DNA of 64,000 bases from Microbacterium sp. JZ31 (GTDB lineage: Bacteria; Actinomycetota; Actinomycetes; Actinomycetales; Microbacteriaceae), in NCBI RefSeq assembly GCF_016805985.1, contig NZ_CP017661.1, positions 558,001 to 622,000 of the forward strand, given 5' to 3'. The position numbers and the translations under genes are program-made. Below, piece by piece: positions 1-8,968 of the stretch (position 1 is its first letter; each line of letters begins with the position of its first letter). Below the pieces are notes generated by a model. The model saw only the letters and a program-made list of their open reading frames with translations, did no database searches and was not told the origin of the DNA.

Positions 1-354
1 GGGGAGCGCTGCTTCGGCTTCACCCGCGGCGCGTGGATCATGCGCGACAGCGTGGGGCTGAACGCACACGGTCGGCTCGTGGACGAGGTCGGCGACCCGG
101 CGGTGGTCGTGGCGAGCTTCGACCTCGATGTGCAGGGCGGCGCGCTGCTCCTCACGAGCCGGGCGGTGGGCATCCGGGTCGGCCGTGTGCGGATCCGCCT
201 GCCGCGCGCCGTCGCGCCCGTCGTCCGCCTGCGCGAGGCCTTCGACGAGGCGAGCGGCGGGCAGTCCGTCCGCGTCACCATCGACGCGCCCGTGATCGGG
301 CGCGTCTACGAGTACCGGGGCGTCTTCCGGTACCGGATCGAGGAGGTCGGATGA
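1..354 (+). CDS. DUF4166-type protein, C-terminal fragment
   Basis: This is the 3' end of a gene that begins before the window; 117 residues are readable in an open frame from base 1 to a TGA at 352. The fragment has alternating beta-strand character and ends VYEYRGVFRYRIEEVG, which resembles the C-terminus of the DUF4166 family. That family is often encoded or fused next to NAD-dependent epimerases, as here, where the stop overlaps the next start by four bases (ATGA). Its biochemical role is unknown. The family call rests on recollection of the fold pattern and the neighbour, so it is tentative; the reading frame itself is secure. Confidence 0.6.
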   Translation, partial: GERCFGFTRGAWIMRDSVGLNAHGRLVDEVGDPAVVVASFDLDVQGGALLLTSRAVGIRVGRVRIRLPRAVAPVVRLREAFDEASGGQSVRVTIDAPVIGRVYEYRGVFRYRIEEVG

Positions 355-1307
355 CGGACGGTCGTATCGTGCTCGGGGGTTCCTCGGGGTTCATGGGCAC
401 CTACCTCGCGCGGCGCTACCGTGCGGCGGGGCGAGAGGTCGTCACGATCTCGCGCTCGGGGGCGGATCTGACCTGGGGGGACGAGGAGGGGATCGCCGCG
501 GCAGTCGACGGGGCGGCCCTCGTGATCGGCCTTGCGGGGAAGAGCGTCAACTGCCGCTACACCCCCGAGAACCGGGCGGAGATCTTCCGCTCGCGGGAGG
601 ACACGACGGCGGCCCTCGGCCGGGCGATCGCGGCGGCGAAGCGCCCGCCGGCGCTGTGGGTGAACTCGTCGACCGCCACGATCTACCGCCACGCCGAGGA
701 CCGACCCATGACCGAGAGCGGCGGCGAGCTCGGCACCGGGTTCTCGGTCGAGGTGGCCAAGGCGTGGGAGCGGACGCTGTTCGCCGAGGACCTGCCGGCC
801 ACGCGCCGCGTCGCCCTGCGCAGCGCGATCGTGCTGGGCGACGGCGGCGTCTTCGGCACGCTGCGCACGCTGGCGCGCTTCGGCCTCGCCGGCGCGCAGC
901 ACGACGGCTGGTGGCCCGTGAGCCGCGCCCGCCGCGATGCCGGCACGGCCCACTTCCCGGGTGCGCGCCGCGGACGCCAGCGGTTCAGCTGGGTGCACAT
1001 CGAGGATGTGGCCCGCATCATCGACTTCCTCGAGGAGCATCCCGAGCTGGAGGGGCCCGTCAACGCCGCCTCGCCGCATCCTGTCGACAACGTCGCGTTC
1101 ATGGCGGCGGTGCGCAGGGTGCTGGGCGTGCGGTTCGGCCTCCCGACGCCGCGCTGGATGCTCGAGATCGGCGCGATGCTCATCCGCACCGAGACCGAGC
1201 TCATCCTCAAGAGCCGCTGGGTGCTGCCCGAGCGGCTCGCGGACGCCGGGTTCGACTTCCGCTGGCCCGAGCTCGACGGCGCCCTGCGCGACATCGCGCG
1301 GCCCTGA
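351..1307 (+). CDS. SDR39U1/TIGR01777-type NAD-dependent epimerase
   Basis: A 318-residue short-chain dehydrogenase-like protein. The N-terminus has the nucleotide-binding motif GGSSGFMGTYLA near residues 8-20, followed by the family's LAGKSVNCRY stretch near residues 66-75. The C-terminal third (FGLPTPRWMLEIGAMLI and the following helix) matches the DUF1731 tail that defines this subfamily. Start ATG at 351 overlaps the upstream stop, indicating translational coupling with the DUF4166-like gene. The substrate is unknown for bacterial members; the name epimerase is by fold only. The length is normal for the family and the gene looks intact. Confidence 0.85.
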   Translation: MTDGRIVLGGSSGFMGTYLARRYRAAGREVVTISRSGADLTWGDEEGIAAAVDGAALVIGLAGKSVNCRYTPENRAEIFRSREDTTAALGRAIAAAKRPPALWVNSSTATIYRHAEDRPMTESGGELGTGFSVEVAKAWERTLFAEDLPATRRVALRSAIVLGDGGVFGTLRTLARFGLAGAQHDGWWPVSRARRDAGTAHFPGARRGRQRFSWVHIEDVARIIDFLEEHPELEGPVNAASPHPVDNVAFMAAVRRVLGVRFGLPTPRWMLEIGAMLIRTETELILKSRWVLPERLADAGFDFRWPELDGALRDIARP

Positions 1308-1333
1308 CTCCGGGTCGGGGCACCGGGCCCCGG

Positions 1334-1627
1334 TCAGTCGTCGCTCGAGGCGAGACCGCGGTGGGCCGACAGCAGCGTGATCTCCGGACGCTCCGCGAGC
1401 AGGCGATCCGCCCGGTCGAGCACGTCGCGCACGTGTGCGGCCTCCGCGGCGACGACCGACACCCCGATGCGGGCGCGCCGGTGCAGGTCGTGATCGCCGA
1501 CCTCCGCGGCGGCCGCCTCCGTCCGCCGGCTGAGGTCGGCGAGGATCGGCCGGATCACCGAGCGCTTCTCCTTGAGGGAGTGCACGTCGCCCAGCAGCAG
1601 GTCGAACTCGATCCAGCCGATCCACAT
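1334..1627 (-). CDS. DUF503 family protein
   Basis: A 97-residue protein matching the DUF503 family: it begins with a short hydrophobic strand (WIGWIEFDLLL) and then has the family's characteristic HSLKEKRSVIRPI motif near residues 16-28. Members are small, single-domain proteins found in many bacteria and often lie beside ribosome-associated genes, but no activity has been established. Here it stands just downstream of the LLM oxidoreductase on the same strand, four bases after its stop, so the two are probably co-transcribed. ATG at 1627 is the only sensible start. Confidence 0.85.
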   Translation of the reverse strand: MWIGWIEFDLLLGDVHSLKEKRSVIRPILADLSRRTEAAAAEVGDHDLHRRARIGVSVVAAEAAHVRDVLDRADRLLAERPEITLLSAHRGLASSDD

Positions 1628-1631
1628 GGCG

Positions 1632-2567
1632 TCAGGCGGGGAGGTGGGGGAGCACTTCCTCGCCGAGGTAGGCGAGCTGGTCGAGGTCCGTCATGTCCAT
1701 GAGCTGGAAGTACACACGCTCGGCTCCCAGTTCGACGAGGCGCGTGACCTTCTCGATGATCTCGGGCGCCGATCCGGCGATGTTCGTCTCACCCCGGAAC
1801 GACGACAGGTCCTGGCCGATCGCGGCCGCGCGCCCGGCCAGCTCGACGTCGTTCGGCGCGGCGAGCGTCGGTAGCGCGACCGACAGCTTGAGCGTCTCCG
1901 GGTCGCGCCCGATCCGCTCTGCCGCCGCGAGCACGCCGGCGAACTTGTCGGCGATGACGGCCTCGGGCTGGAAGCCGATGTTGAACTCGGTCGCGTGCGC
2001 CGCCGCGAGGGCGGGCGTCCGGCGCGGACCGCCGCCGCCCACGATCAGCGGGATGCGCGGCTGCGTCGGCTTCGGCAGGGCGGGGGCGTCGGTCAGGTCA
2101 TAGTGCGCGCCGTGGAACGAGAACGTCGACCCGGCGGGCGTCGCCCACAGCCCCGTGACGACCTGCAGCTGCTCCTCGAGGAGATCGAAGCGACGCGCCG
2201 GGAACGGGATGCCGTACGCGCGGTGCTCGGCCTCGAACCAGCCGGTACCGAGCCCGAGCTCGGCGCGACCGCCCGACATCTCGTCGACCTGCGCGACCTG
2301 GATCGCCAGGACCCCCGGATGACGGAACGTGGCGGACGACACGAGCGTGCCGAGCCGAATCCGCTCGGTCTCACGCGCGAGTCCGGCGAGCGTCGTCCAG
2401 GCATCCGTCGGTCCTGGCAGGCCGTCGCCCTCGCCCATCGCGAGGTAGTGGTCGGAGCGGAAGTAGGCGTGGAAGCCGAGGCGTTCCGCGGTCTGCGCGA
2501 AGATTCGCTGGGTGTCGTAGCTCGCGCCCTGCTGGGGCTCGGTGAAGACGCAGTACTCCATCGTCAT
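1632..2567 (-). CDS. LLM-class F420/flavin-dependent oxidoreductase
   Basis: A 311-residue luciferase-like monooxygenase fold (TIM barrel). Recognisable family stretches are HAYFRSDHY near the N-terminus, ERIRLGTLVSSATFRHP, then GLGTGWFEAEHRAYGIPFP and PLIVGGGGPRRTPALAA. Actinobacterial members commonly use coenzyme F420 and act on small organic hydrides; the substrate here cannot be read. ATG at 2567 is chosen; an in-frame ATG two codons later (2561) is equally possible because neither has a strong ribosome site. It follows the cation transporter by 14 bases and precedes DUF503, forming a three-gene leftward unit. Confidence 0.85.
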   Translation of the reverse strand: MTMEYCVFTEPQQGASYDTQRIFAQTAERLGFHAYFRSDHYLAMGEGDGLPGPTDAWTTLAGLARETERIRLGTLVSSATFRHPGVLAIQVAQVDEMSGGRAELGLGTGWFEAEHRAYGIPFPARRFDLLEEQLQVVTGLWATPAGSTFSFHGAHYDLTDAPALPKPTQPRIPLIVGGGGPRRTPALAAAHATEFNIGFQPEAVIADKFAGVLAAAERIGRDPETLKLSVALPTLAAPNDVELAGRAAAIGQDLSSFRGETNIAGSAPEIIEKVTRLVELGAERVYFQLMDMTDLDQLAYLGEEVLPHLPA

Positions 2568-2581
2568 CGTCGTGTCGCCGC

Positions 2582-3553
2582 TCAGTCCGACGACTTCAGG
2601 ATGACGGCCTCGGTCGGCAGCTGCTCGGCGTCGACCGGGCGGTACACGTCGGGCTCGAGGTAGACGATGCGCGCGATCGGCACGGCCTCGCGGATCCGCT
2701 TCTCCACCCGGTTGATGTCGGACGCCACGTCGCCCAGCAGCTTGTCCTGCGGCACGCCGACCTTCGCGGCCACGAGCAGCTCCTCGGGACCGAGGTAGAG
2801 CGTCTTGATGTGGATGAGCTTGTCGACCTCGGGGCCCTTCTCGATCGCGGCGACGATCTTGTCGAAGTCGGCGGGGGTCGCGCCCTCTCCCACCAGCAGG
2901 CTCTTGGTCTCGATGCCCAGCACGATCGCGACCATGATCAGCAGCACGCCGATCATGAGGGTGCCGAGCGCGTCGAAGAACGCGTCGCCGGTGAGGATCG
3001 TCATGCCCACGCCGAACAGGGCGAAGAGGAGGCCGAGCAGCGCGCCGAAATCCTCCAGCAGCACGACGGGAAGCTCGGGCGCCTTGGAGCGGCGGATGAA
3101 CGAGAACCAGGACTGGCCCCTGTCGCGGACCGCGTTGCTCTCTATGACCGCGGTGCGCAGCGAGAACGACTCGAGCACGATCGCGACGACGAGGATGACC
3201 AGCGGCAGGTACTGCCACTGCGGGTTGAGCGCGTGCGGGTGGGTGAACTTCTCGACGGCCTCGTAGATCGAGAACAGGCCACCGAGCGAGAACAGGATGA
3301 TCGAGACCACGAAGGCGTAGACGTAGCGCTCGCGGCCATGACCGAACGGGTGCTCGCGGTCGGCGGCCCTCCGTGCGCGCCGTCCGCCCAGCATCAGCAG
3401 CAGCTGGTTGCCGGAGTCGGCCACCGAGTGGATGGCCTCGGCGAGCATCGACGCCGAGCCGGACAGCAGCCATCCGATGAACTTGGCGATCGCGATGCCG
3501 ATGTTCGCCAGGAACGCCGCGAGGATCGCTCTCCCACCGCCGTGTGCACTCAT
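2582..3553 (-). CDS. cation diffusion facilitator (CDF) transporter
   Basis: A 323-residue CDF family membrane protein, expected to export a divalent metal such as zinc, manganese or iron against protons. The first helices contain AEAIHSVADSGNQLLLML (metal-site HxxxD) and a second acidic site LLEDFGALLGLL lies in the later membrane pair, with about six hydrophobic segments in all. The C-terminal part (residues about 205-315) is the cytoplasmic alpha/beta domain. The GHGRERYVYA loop and the long second half resemble the SLC30A9-like branch. A TAGAGT hexamer ends six bases before the ATG. Metal specificity cannot be decided from sequence. Confidence 0.9.
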   Translation of the reverse strand: MSAHGGGRAILAAFLANIGIAIAKFIGWLLSGSASMLAEAIHSVADSGNQLLLMLGGRRARRAADREHPFGHGRERYVYAFVVSIILFSLGGLFSIYEAVEKFTHPHALNPQWQYLPLVILVVAIVLESFSLRTAVIESNAVRDRGQSWFSFIRRSKAPELPVVLLEDFGALLGLLFALFGVGMTILTGDAFFDALGTLMIGVLLIMVAIVLGIETKSLLVGEGATPADFDKIVAAIEKGPEVDKLIHIKTLYLGPEELLVAAKVGVPQDKLLGDVASDINRVEKRIREAVPIARIVYLEPDVYRPVDAEQLPTEAVILKSSD

Positions 3554-3630
3554 GGCACCACTCTATTCAGGCCGTGTGGGCGGTGCGACGCTCCCGACGA
3601 GCCTCCATCCGGACCGCCTAGGCTCGAGCC

Positions 3631-4473
3631 ATGCCTGAGACCCTGCCCTCGCTCGCGTTCCTCGGTGCCGGTTCGATGGGCGGCGCGATCCTGCGCGGCG
3701 TCGTCGCGAGCGGCATCCCCGTCGACGGCGGAATCGTGGCGACGAATCGCACGGCGCAGAAGGCCGCCGAGCTGGCGGAGCTCGCCGGCGTGCGCAGCAT
3801 CGCGCTCGAGGAGGAGCCCGACGGCAACGCCCGCGCCGCCGCGCAGGCGCGCGTGCTGCTGGTCGGCGTCAAGCCCGCCATGGTGCCCGACCTGCTGCGC
3901 GAGATCGCTCCGCACGCGCGCGAGGACGCCATCGTGATCAGCCTCGCGGCCGGTGTGACGCTGCGGACCTTCGCGTCGATCCTGGGCGAGGGCGTCACGG
4001 TGCTGCGGTCGATGCCGAACACGCCGTCGCTCGTGGGGCGCGGCGTCACGGGACTGGCCGCGGGCGCCGGGGCCTCCGACGAGGCGGTTCGGATCGCGCG
4101 GCGCCTGTTCGAGACGGTCGGCACCGTGATCGAGGTGCCGGAGGACCGGATCGACGCGCTGTCGACGATCTCGGGCTCGGGCCCCGCCTACGTCTTCCTG
4201 CTGATCGAGGAGCTCACGCGGGCCGCCATGGCCGACGGCTTCGACGAGGCCGACGCCCGCACCATGGCGGAGGGCACCTTCATCGGCGCCGCCGCGCTGC
4301 TCGAGCAGTCGGGGGAGGAGCCGGCGGAGCTGCGCCGCCGCGTCACGAGCCCCAAGGGCACGACCGAGCGCGCGATCGCCGTGCTGCAGAAGGCGGATCT
4401 GAGCGGCGTCTTCCGCGAGGCGACGGCCGCGGCGCTCGCGCGTGCGAAGGAGCTCGCCGCCGAGTCGGTCTGA
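3631..4473 (+). CDS. proC: pyrroline-5-carboxylate reductase
   Basis: A 280-residue enzyme for the last step of proline synthesis, reducing 1-pyrroline-5-carboxylate with NAD(P)H in the cytoplasm. The N-terminal Rossmann motif is FLGAGSMGGAILRG at residues 8-21; the substrate domain carries the diagnostic STISGSGPAYVFLLIEELTRAA and the later VTSPKGTTERAI. Length matches the family. The start ATG at 3631 is preceded by TAGGCT at 3619-3624, with six bases between, so the transcript is probably leaderless. It stands alone between divergent CDF and convergent trkA genes. Confidence 0.95.
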   Translation: MPETLPSLAFLGAGSMGGAILRGVVASGIPVDGGIVATNRTAQKAAELAELAGVRSIALEEEPDGNARAAAQARVLLVGVKPAMVPDLLREIAPHAREDAIVISLAAGVTLRTFASILGEGVTVLRSMPNTPSLVGRGVTGLAAGAGASDEAVRIARRLFETVGTVIEVPEDRIDALSTISGSGPAYVFLLIEELTRAAMADGFDEADARTMAEGTFIGAAALLEQSGEEPAELRRRVTSPKGTTERAIAVLQKADLSGVFREATAAALARAKELAAESV

Positions 4474-4479
4474 CCCGCG

Positions 4480-5151
4480 CTAGCGATCGAGGGCGGCGAA
4501 GCGCTCGACGTCGACGTTCGTGCCCGACACGATGATCAGGTCGTGGTTGGTGACGACCGTGTTCGCCTCCGCATAGCGGAACGGCTTGCCGGGGCTCTTG
4601 ATGCCCACCACCGTGACGTTGTACTTCGTGCGCACGCCCGACTCGTTCAGACCGACGCCGCGCACGAACTTCGGCGGGTACATTTTCGCCAGCACGAAGT
4701 CGTCGTCGAACCGGATGAAGTCGAGCATGCGGCCGCTCACAAGGTGGGCGACGCGCTCTCCGGCCTCGCGCTCGGGGTAGATCACGTGGTTCGCGCCCAC
4801 GCGGGCGAGGATCTTGCCGTGCGACTGCGAGACCGCCTTGGCCCAGATCTGCGGCACCTTGAGGTCGACGAGGTTGGCCGTGATCAGCACGGAGGCCTCG
4901 ATGCTCGAGCCGACCGCGACGACCGCGACCTGGAAGTCCTGCGCGCCGATCTGCTTGAGAGCGTCGATGTTGCGCGCGTCCGCCTGCACGGTGTGCGTCA
5001 CCCGCTCCGACCACTTCTGCACGAGGCCGAGGTCCTCGTCGATCGCGAGCACGTCGCGATCCAGCCGGTCCAGCTCGCCCGCGCACGCCGCGCCGAACCG
5101 GCCGAGGCCGATCACCAGGACGGGCGCGTCGCTGCGGATCTGCTCAACCAA
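4480..5151 (-). CDS. trkA: TrkA-type potassium uptake regulatory subunit (RCK)
   Basis: A 223-residue cytoplasmic gating subunit for a Trk/Ktr potassium channel. It has an N-terminal Rossmann NAD-binding motif (VLVIGLGRFGAACAGEL) ending in the acidic ribose-binding DED at IDED, and a C-terminal RCK_C/TrkA_C region from about residue 140 (KYNVTVVGIKSPGKPF). Start is set at TTG 5151, giving VEQIRSDAPVLVIG; longer readings run back into trkH out of frame. It overlaps the trkH stop by eight bases, so the two are translationally coupled and form one K+ uptake system. Confidence 0.88.
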   Translation of the reverse strand: MVEQIRSDAPVLVIGLGRFGAACAGELDRLDRDVLAIDEDLGLVQKWSERVTHTVQADARNIDALKQIGAQDFQVAVVAVGSSIEASVLITANLVDLKVPQIWAKAVSQSHGKILARVGANHVIYPEREAGERVAHLVSGRMLDFIRFDDDFVLAKMYPPKFVRGVGLNESGVRTKYNVTVVGIKSPGKPFRYAEANTVVTNHDLIIVSGTNVDVERFAALDR

Positions 5152-6571
5152 CGATCGGCCTTTCGACGGGCAGCGAGTACAGCTGCCGGCTGGACGTCGC
5201 GGCGACCGCCGCGGCAAGTGTGACTGTACCAACGCGGCCCATGAAGATCGTCACGGCCAGCACGTAGGCGGCCGAGTCGGGGAGCGCGGCGGTGAGGCCC
5301 GTCGAGAGCCCGACGGTCGCGAAGCCCGAGATGACGTCGAACAGCACCATCGCGATGGGCGCCTGCGTGATCTGCGCGATCACGATGGTCGCCAGGGCGA
5401 CGATCGTGGCTCCCCACGCGACGACCGCCACCGCGACGCGCTGCACGTCGCTCGGGATGCGGCGCCCGAACGCCTCGACGCTCGTGCGGCCCTTCGCCTC
5501 CGACCACACGCCGAGAGCGAGCACCGCGAGCGTGGTGACCTTGATGCCGCCCGCGGTCGAGGCCGATCCGCCGCCGACGAACATGAGCATGGAGCCGACC
5601 ACCATGGACGATCCGTGCAGCTCGCTGATGTCGACGACCGAGAAGCCCCCGGATCGCGTCATCGCCGACAGGAACAGCGACTGGAACGTCGTGTCCCACG
5701 CGTCGCGATGACCCAGCGTGCCCGGGTTCAGGTACTCGAGCGCCACGAACGCGCCCGCGCCGGCGAAGAACAGCACGGCCGTGGTGACGAGCGTGAGCTT
5801 GACGTGCAGGTTCCAGCGGCGGGGGGTGAACAGCTGCTTCGACAGCACGTAGATGACCGGGAAGCCGATGCTCCCGAGGAACACGCTCAGCATGATCACC
5901 GAGAGGAAGACGTAGTCGTGCTGGAACGGCTCGAGCCCGCCGACGTTCAGCGTGAAGCCCGTGTTGGTGAACGACATGGCGGCGTACTGCGGCGCCATCC
6001 ACAGGGCGTCGGGCCAGTCGTAGCCCGCCATCAGGATCGACGGCAGCAGCAGGATCGCCACGGCGCCCTCGATGATGACGGTCGACAGCGCGACCGTGCG
6101 CAGCAGCTGGCCCACCTCGCCCAGGCGCACCGTCTGGCTCTCGTGCACGGGTCCGCCATGCGAACGCAGCGGATTCGTGTCGCCCGCGGCGATCAGCTTG
6201 GCGCGCAGCCCCAGCCTGCGGGAGACGATCAGGCCGAGCAGCGACGCGAGGGTCAGCGCGCCCATGCCGCCGATATTGACGCCGACGAACAGGACGGCGT
6301 GGCCGAACGGCGACCAATGGGTCGCCATGTCCACGGTCGTCAAGCCCGTCACGCAGATCGTCGACATCGCCGTGAACAGCGCATCCGAGAGGCGGGTGAC
6401 GCTGTGGTCGGCCGACGCGAGCGGCAGGGACAGCAGTCCCGTGAAGATCAGCACGAGCGACGCGAAGACGAGGATCGCGAAGCGCGAGGGCGAGGACGTG
6501 GTGAGGTCGCGAAGAGCCTCGCCGAAGCGGGCCCATGCCGCGCGCGGCACGAACGGCGTGCCTGGCGACAT
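5144..6571 (-). CDS. trkH: TrkH-family potassium transporter, membrane subunit
   Basis: A 475-residue polytopic membrane protein, the translocating subunit of the potassium uptake system whose regulator lies immediately downstream. The four repeated pore loops typical of Trk/Ktr/HKT proteins are visible, for example STICVTGLTTVDMATHW, SFTNTGFTLNVGG, MTRSGGFSVVDIS and SGFATVGLSTGLT, each with the selectivity-filter glycine. About eight membrane segments flank them. The ATG at 6571 follows a purine-rich stretch (GGGGGAGGGG). The pair would import K+ using the membrane potential, with the RCK subunit sensing nucleotide. Confidence 0.92.
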   Translation of the reverse strand: MSPGTPFVPRAAWARFGEALRDLTTSSPSRFAILVFASLVLIFTGLLSLPLASADHSVTRLSDALFTAMSTICVTGLTTVDMATHWSPFGHAVLFVGVNIGGMGALTLASLLGLIVSRRLGLRAKLIAAGDTNPLRSHGGPVHESQTVRLGEVGQLLRTVALSTVIIEGAVAILLLPSILMAGYDWPDALWMAPQYAAMSFTNTGFTLNVGGLEPFQHDYVFLSVIMLSVFLGSIGFPVIYVLSKQLFTPRRWNLHVKLTLVTTAVLFFAGAGAFVALEYLNPGTLGHRDAWDTTFQSLFLSAMTRSGGFSVVDISELHGSSMVVGSMLMFVGGGSASTAGGIKVTTLAVLALGVWSEAKGRTSVEAFGRRIPSDVQRVAVAVVAWGATIVALATIVIAQITQAPIAMVLFDVISGFATVGLSTGLTAALPDSAAYVLAVTIFMGRVGTVTLAAAVAATSSRQLYSLPVERPIVG

Positions 6572-6645
6572 CCCCTCCCCCTTCGTACAGGCCGGAACCG
6601 ATCCGGATCATGGTACTCCGCATGGCACCCCGCTACCCTGGCCCC

Positions 6646-7059
6646 ATGGCGGACATCTTCGACGTGATCGCGGACGGCACCAGGCGCGAGATCCTGCAGC
6701 TGCTGCTGCGACGGTCGTCGGAGGCAGTCACCGGCACGAGCGTCTCGCAGATCGTCGCCGCACTCGGCGTGAGTCAGCCCACGGTCTCGAAGCACCTCAA
6801 GGTCCTGCGCGAGTCGGGCCTCGTCACGGTGCGCGAGGAAGGCCAGCACCGCTACTACAGCCTGTCGCCCGAGCCGCTCGAGCAGGTGGACGACTGGCTG
6901 GTGCCGTTCTTCGTGACGGAGGGCGACTTCGAGGACGTCACCGAGCTCGGCGCGCCCGCGCTGCCCGAGCCGGCCGCTCGCGCGGCCGAGGCCGTCGGCC
7001 GCGCCGCCGCATCCGCGAAGAACGTCGTGCAGTCCGCGCTCAAGCGTCTCGGGGCATAG
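6646..7059 (+). CDS. ArsR-family winged-helix regulator
   Basis: A 137-residue DNA-binding protein. The winged helix spans residues about 3-85: FDVIADGTRREILQLLL, then the recognition helix VSQPTVSKHLKVLRESGLV and the wing REEGQHRYYSLSPEPL. No cysteine metal site is present, so it is not an obvious metal sensor; the Ala-rich C-terminal helix may dimerise. The ATG at 6646 is preceded by TACCCT with six bases between. It is divergent from trkH, 74 bases away, so trkH is a candidate target, but nothing in the sequence proves this. Confidence 0.87.
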   Translation: MADIFDVIADGTRREILQLLLRRSSEAVTGTSVSQIVAALGVSQPTVSKHLKVLRESGLVTVREEGQHRYYSLSPEPLEQVDDWLVPFFVTEGDFEDVTELGAPALPEPAARAAEAVGRAAASAKNVVQSALKRLGA

Positions 7060-7091
7060 ACCGGCCGCACCGTGCGGTGCGAGGCATATCC

Positions 7092-7124
7092 CGCGGGGTC
7101 CCCTCGTGTGAGAGGGACCCCGCG
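7092..7124. terminator. hairpin terminator after the ArsR-family gene
   Basis: Inverted repeat CGCGGGGTCCC (7092-7102) with GGGACCCCGCG (7114-7124), an 11-bp perfect stem with an 11-base loop. It lies between two convergent genes and could end transcripts from both sides; there is no clear T run. Confidence 0.6.
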
Positions 7125-7188
7125 AGACCGCACGGGCAGCACGAGTCATCGCCGCAGGCCGATGTCTCCTCACCGGGACGAGGTCTCG
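7123..7188. repeat. 66-bp palindromic intergenic element, copy 1
   Basis: Begins CGAGACCGCA and ends CGAGGTCTCG, with an inner CACGAGTCATCGCCG core. The same 66-bp length, ends and core recur at 63249 and 63645. It abuts the preceding hairpin and sits between convergent genes (stops at 7059 and 7220). Confidence 0.7.
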
Positions 7189-7219
7189 GGACGACGGACC
7201 GCTCGGGCCGGCCGCGAGC

Positions 7220-8011
7220 TCAGCGCCGGCCGGCCTTGAGGCGGAACAGCCAGGCGCCGACCGCGATCGCGATCGCCAGGATCGCGAGGCACCACCCGAC
7301 CGCCCAGGCCGGGTCGGATCCCGCGTCGCCGCCCAGCAGCAGCGCGCGGATCGTGTCGATCACGGGCGTGAGCGGCTGGTGCGCGGCGATCGGCTCGAGC
7401 CAGTCCGGCATGCTCTCGACCGGCACGAACGCGCTCGAGACGTAGGGCAGGAACAGCAGGATGAAGCCGTAGGCGCTCGCCGCCTCCGGGCTGCCCGATG
7501 CGAGCCCGATCGCCGCGAAGAGGTAGGTCAGGGCGAGGATGTAGAGGGCGATGAGCGCCGCGGTGGCGAGCCACTCGAGCGGCTCCGCCGTGGGGCGGAA
7601 CCCGACGAGCAGTGCGACCCCGACCACGACGGCCGTCGCGACGAGGTTGCGCACCAGGCTCGAGATCACGTGCCCCGTGAGCACGGCGCTCGCCCGGATC
7701 GGCATGGTCCGGAAGCGCTCCATGATCCCGTTCGTCATGTCGCGCGCGACGTACATCGCGGTCGAGCTCGCGCCGTAGCCCGCGCAGGTCAGGATCGCCC
7801 CCGGAACGACGAAGTCGACGTAGCGCCCGGACGGATCGATCGCACCGCCGAACACCCACGTGAACATCAGCATCAGGATCACCGGCAGCATGATCGCCAT
7901 CAGCAGCGATTCGCCGTCACGCAGCGAATGCCGCACGCTCCGGCCGATGAACACCGCCTCGGCGGTGAGCCCGCCCGGCACACGGCGAGCGGGAAGGGTG
8001 ACGGCGGTCAT
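7220..8011 (-). CDS. ABC-2 type exporter permease (DrrB-like)
   Basis: A 263-residue ABC-2 membrane subunit with about six hydrophobic segments. After a short cytoplasmic N-terminus it contains MAIMLPVILMLMFTWVFGG and the family stretch DFVVPGAILTCAGYG, then GIMERFRTMPIRASAVLTGH, the coupling loop typical of daunorubicin-type (DrrB) permeases. The start ATG at 8011 overlaps the stop of the ATPase gene by four bases (ATGA), so the two form one transporter. The substrate is presumably a drug or lipid-like compound, inferred from family only. Confidence 0.88.
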   Translation of the reverse strand: MTAVTLPARRVPGGLTAEAVFIGRSVRHSLRDGESLLMAIMLPVILMLMFTWVFGGAIDPSGRYVDFVVPGAILTCAGYGASSTAMYVARDMTNGIMERFRTMPIRASAVLTGHVISSLVRNLVATAVVVGVALLVGFRPTAEPLEWLATAALIALYILALTYLFAAIGLASGSPEAASAYGFILLFLPYVSSAFVPVESMPDWLEPIAAHQPLTPVIDTIRALLLGGDAGSDPAWAVGWCLAILAIAIAVGAWLFRLKAGRR

Positions 8012-8928
8012 GCGAACTCCTTCTGAGTCTCGGGCCGCTCGGCGGCGGCGGCGGGGGAACCGTCTGTGAGGGCGAGGAAGACGTCGTCGAGCGTCGGGCG
8101 CCGGACGGTGACCGTGCCCTCGAGCCCCCGGCTCGCGAGCGCTTCGAGCGCGCGGCGCACGCCGGCGACGGTTCCTTCCGCGGGCACCGCGTCGATCACG
8201 CTGCCGTCCGCGTCCTGCAGCTCGATCGTCTCGCCGCCCACGCGCGCCTTCAGCTGCGCGGCCGTGCCGAGCGCCGCGATACGGCCGTCGTGCAGCACGG
8301 CGATGCGATCCGCGAGCCGGTCGGCCTCCTCCAGGTACTGGGTCGTGAGGAAAACGGTCGTGCCGTTGTCGGCGAGTGAGCGGATCACGTCCCACAGCTC
8401 GCGGCGGCTGCGGGTGTCGAGGCCCGTGGTGGGCTCGTCGAGGAACAGGACCTCGGGCTGCACGACGAAGCTGAGCGCCAGGTCGAGGCGGCGGCGCATG
8501 CCACCCGAGTAGGTGGCAACGCGCCGCTGTGCGGCGGCCGTCAGGTCGAAGCGCTCGAGCAGCTCCGTCGCGCGGCGGCGTGCCGCGACGCGGCCGAGTC
8601 CCGACAGCCGGCCGAACATCACGAGGTTCTCGGCCGCGGTCAGCACGTCGTCGACCGCGGCGGCCTGGCCGGTCAGCGCGATGCGCCGCTGCACTGCGCC
8701 CGGTGCGCGGGCCACGTCGTGTCCCGCGATCCGAGCGCGGCCCGCGTCGGGCTTCAGCAGCGTCGTGAGGATCGCGATCGTCGTGGTCTTGCCCGCGCCG
8801 TTCGGCCCGAGCAGGGCGAACACCTCGCCGGGGGCGACCCGGAGGTCGAGCCCGTCGAGCACCCTGCGGCGGGCGGCGCCCCTGCCGAAGGACTTGGTCA
8901 GGCCTTCGACGTGGATGGCGGGTTCCAT
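8008..8928 (-). CDS. ABC transporter ATPase (DrrA-like)
   Basis: A 306-residue nucleotide-binding subunit. Walker A is GPNGAGKTTT near residue 40, the signature is YSGGMRRRLDLA, Walker B is EVLFLDEPTTGLD, and the C-terminal 80 residues form the DrrA-type extension. It drives the permease encoded just downstream. A strong ribosome site AAAGGAG precedes the ATG at 8928. The divergent TetR gene 110 bases away most likely represses this operon; shared repeats in the gap support that arrangement. Confidence 0.92.
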   Translation of the reverse strand: MEPAIHVEGLTKSFGRGAARRRVLDGLDLRVAPGEVFALLGPNGAGKTTTIAILTTLLKPDAGRARIAGHDVARAPGAVQRRIALTGQAAAVDDVLTAAENLVMFGRLSGLGRVAARRRATELLERFDLTAAAQRRVATYSGGMRRRLDLALSFVVQPEVLFLDEPTTGLDTRSRRELWDVIRSLADNGTTVFLTTQYLEEADRLADRIAVLHDGRIAALGTAAQLKARVGGETIELQDADGSVIDAVPAEGTVAGVRRALEALASRGLEGTVTVRRPTLDDVFLALTDGSPAAAAERPETQKEFA

Positions 8929-8968
8929 GGTGACTCCTTTCGTGCGGTGGTGAATGCGTGCCGCCCAA

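Noticed and set aside
306..1625. Antisense frame over the epimerase
   Set aside because: Same cause; the plus-strand gene has a full Rossmann motif and family C-terminus.
5152..5232. Longer trkA start giving a 250-residue protein
   Set aside because: The extra N-terminus (MVQSHLPRRSPRR..) is an out-of-frame shadow of the trkH end; homology begins at VEQIRSDAPVLVIG.
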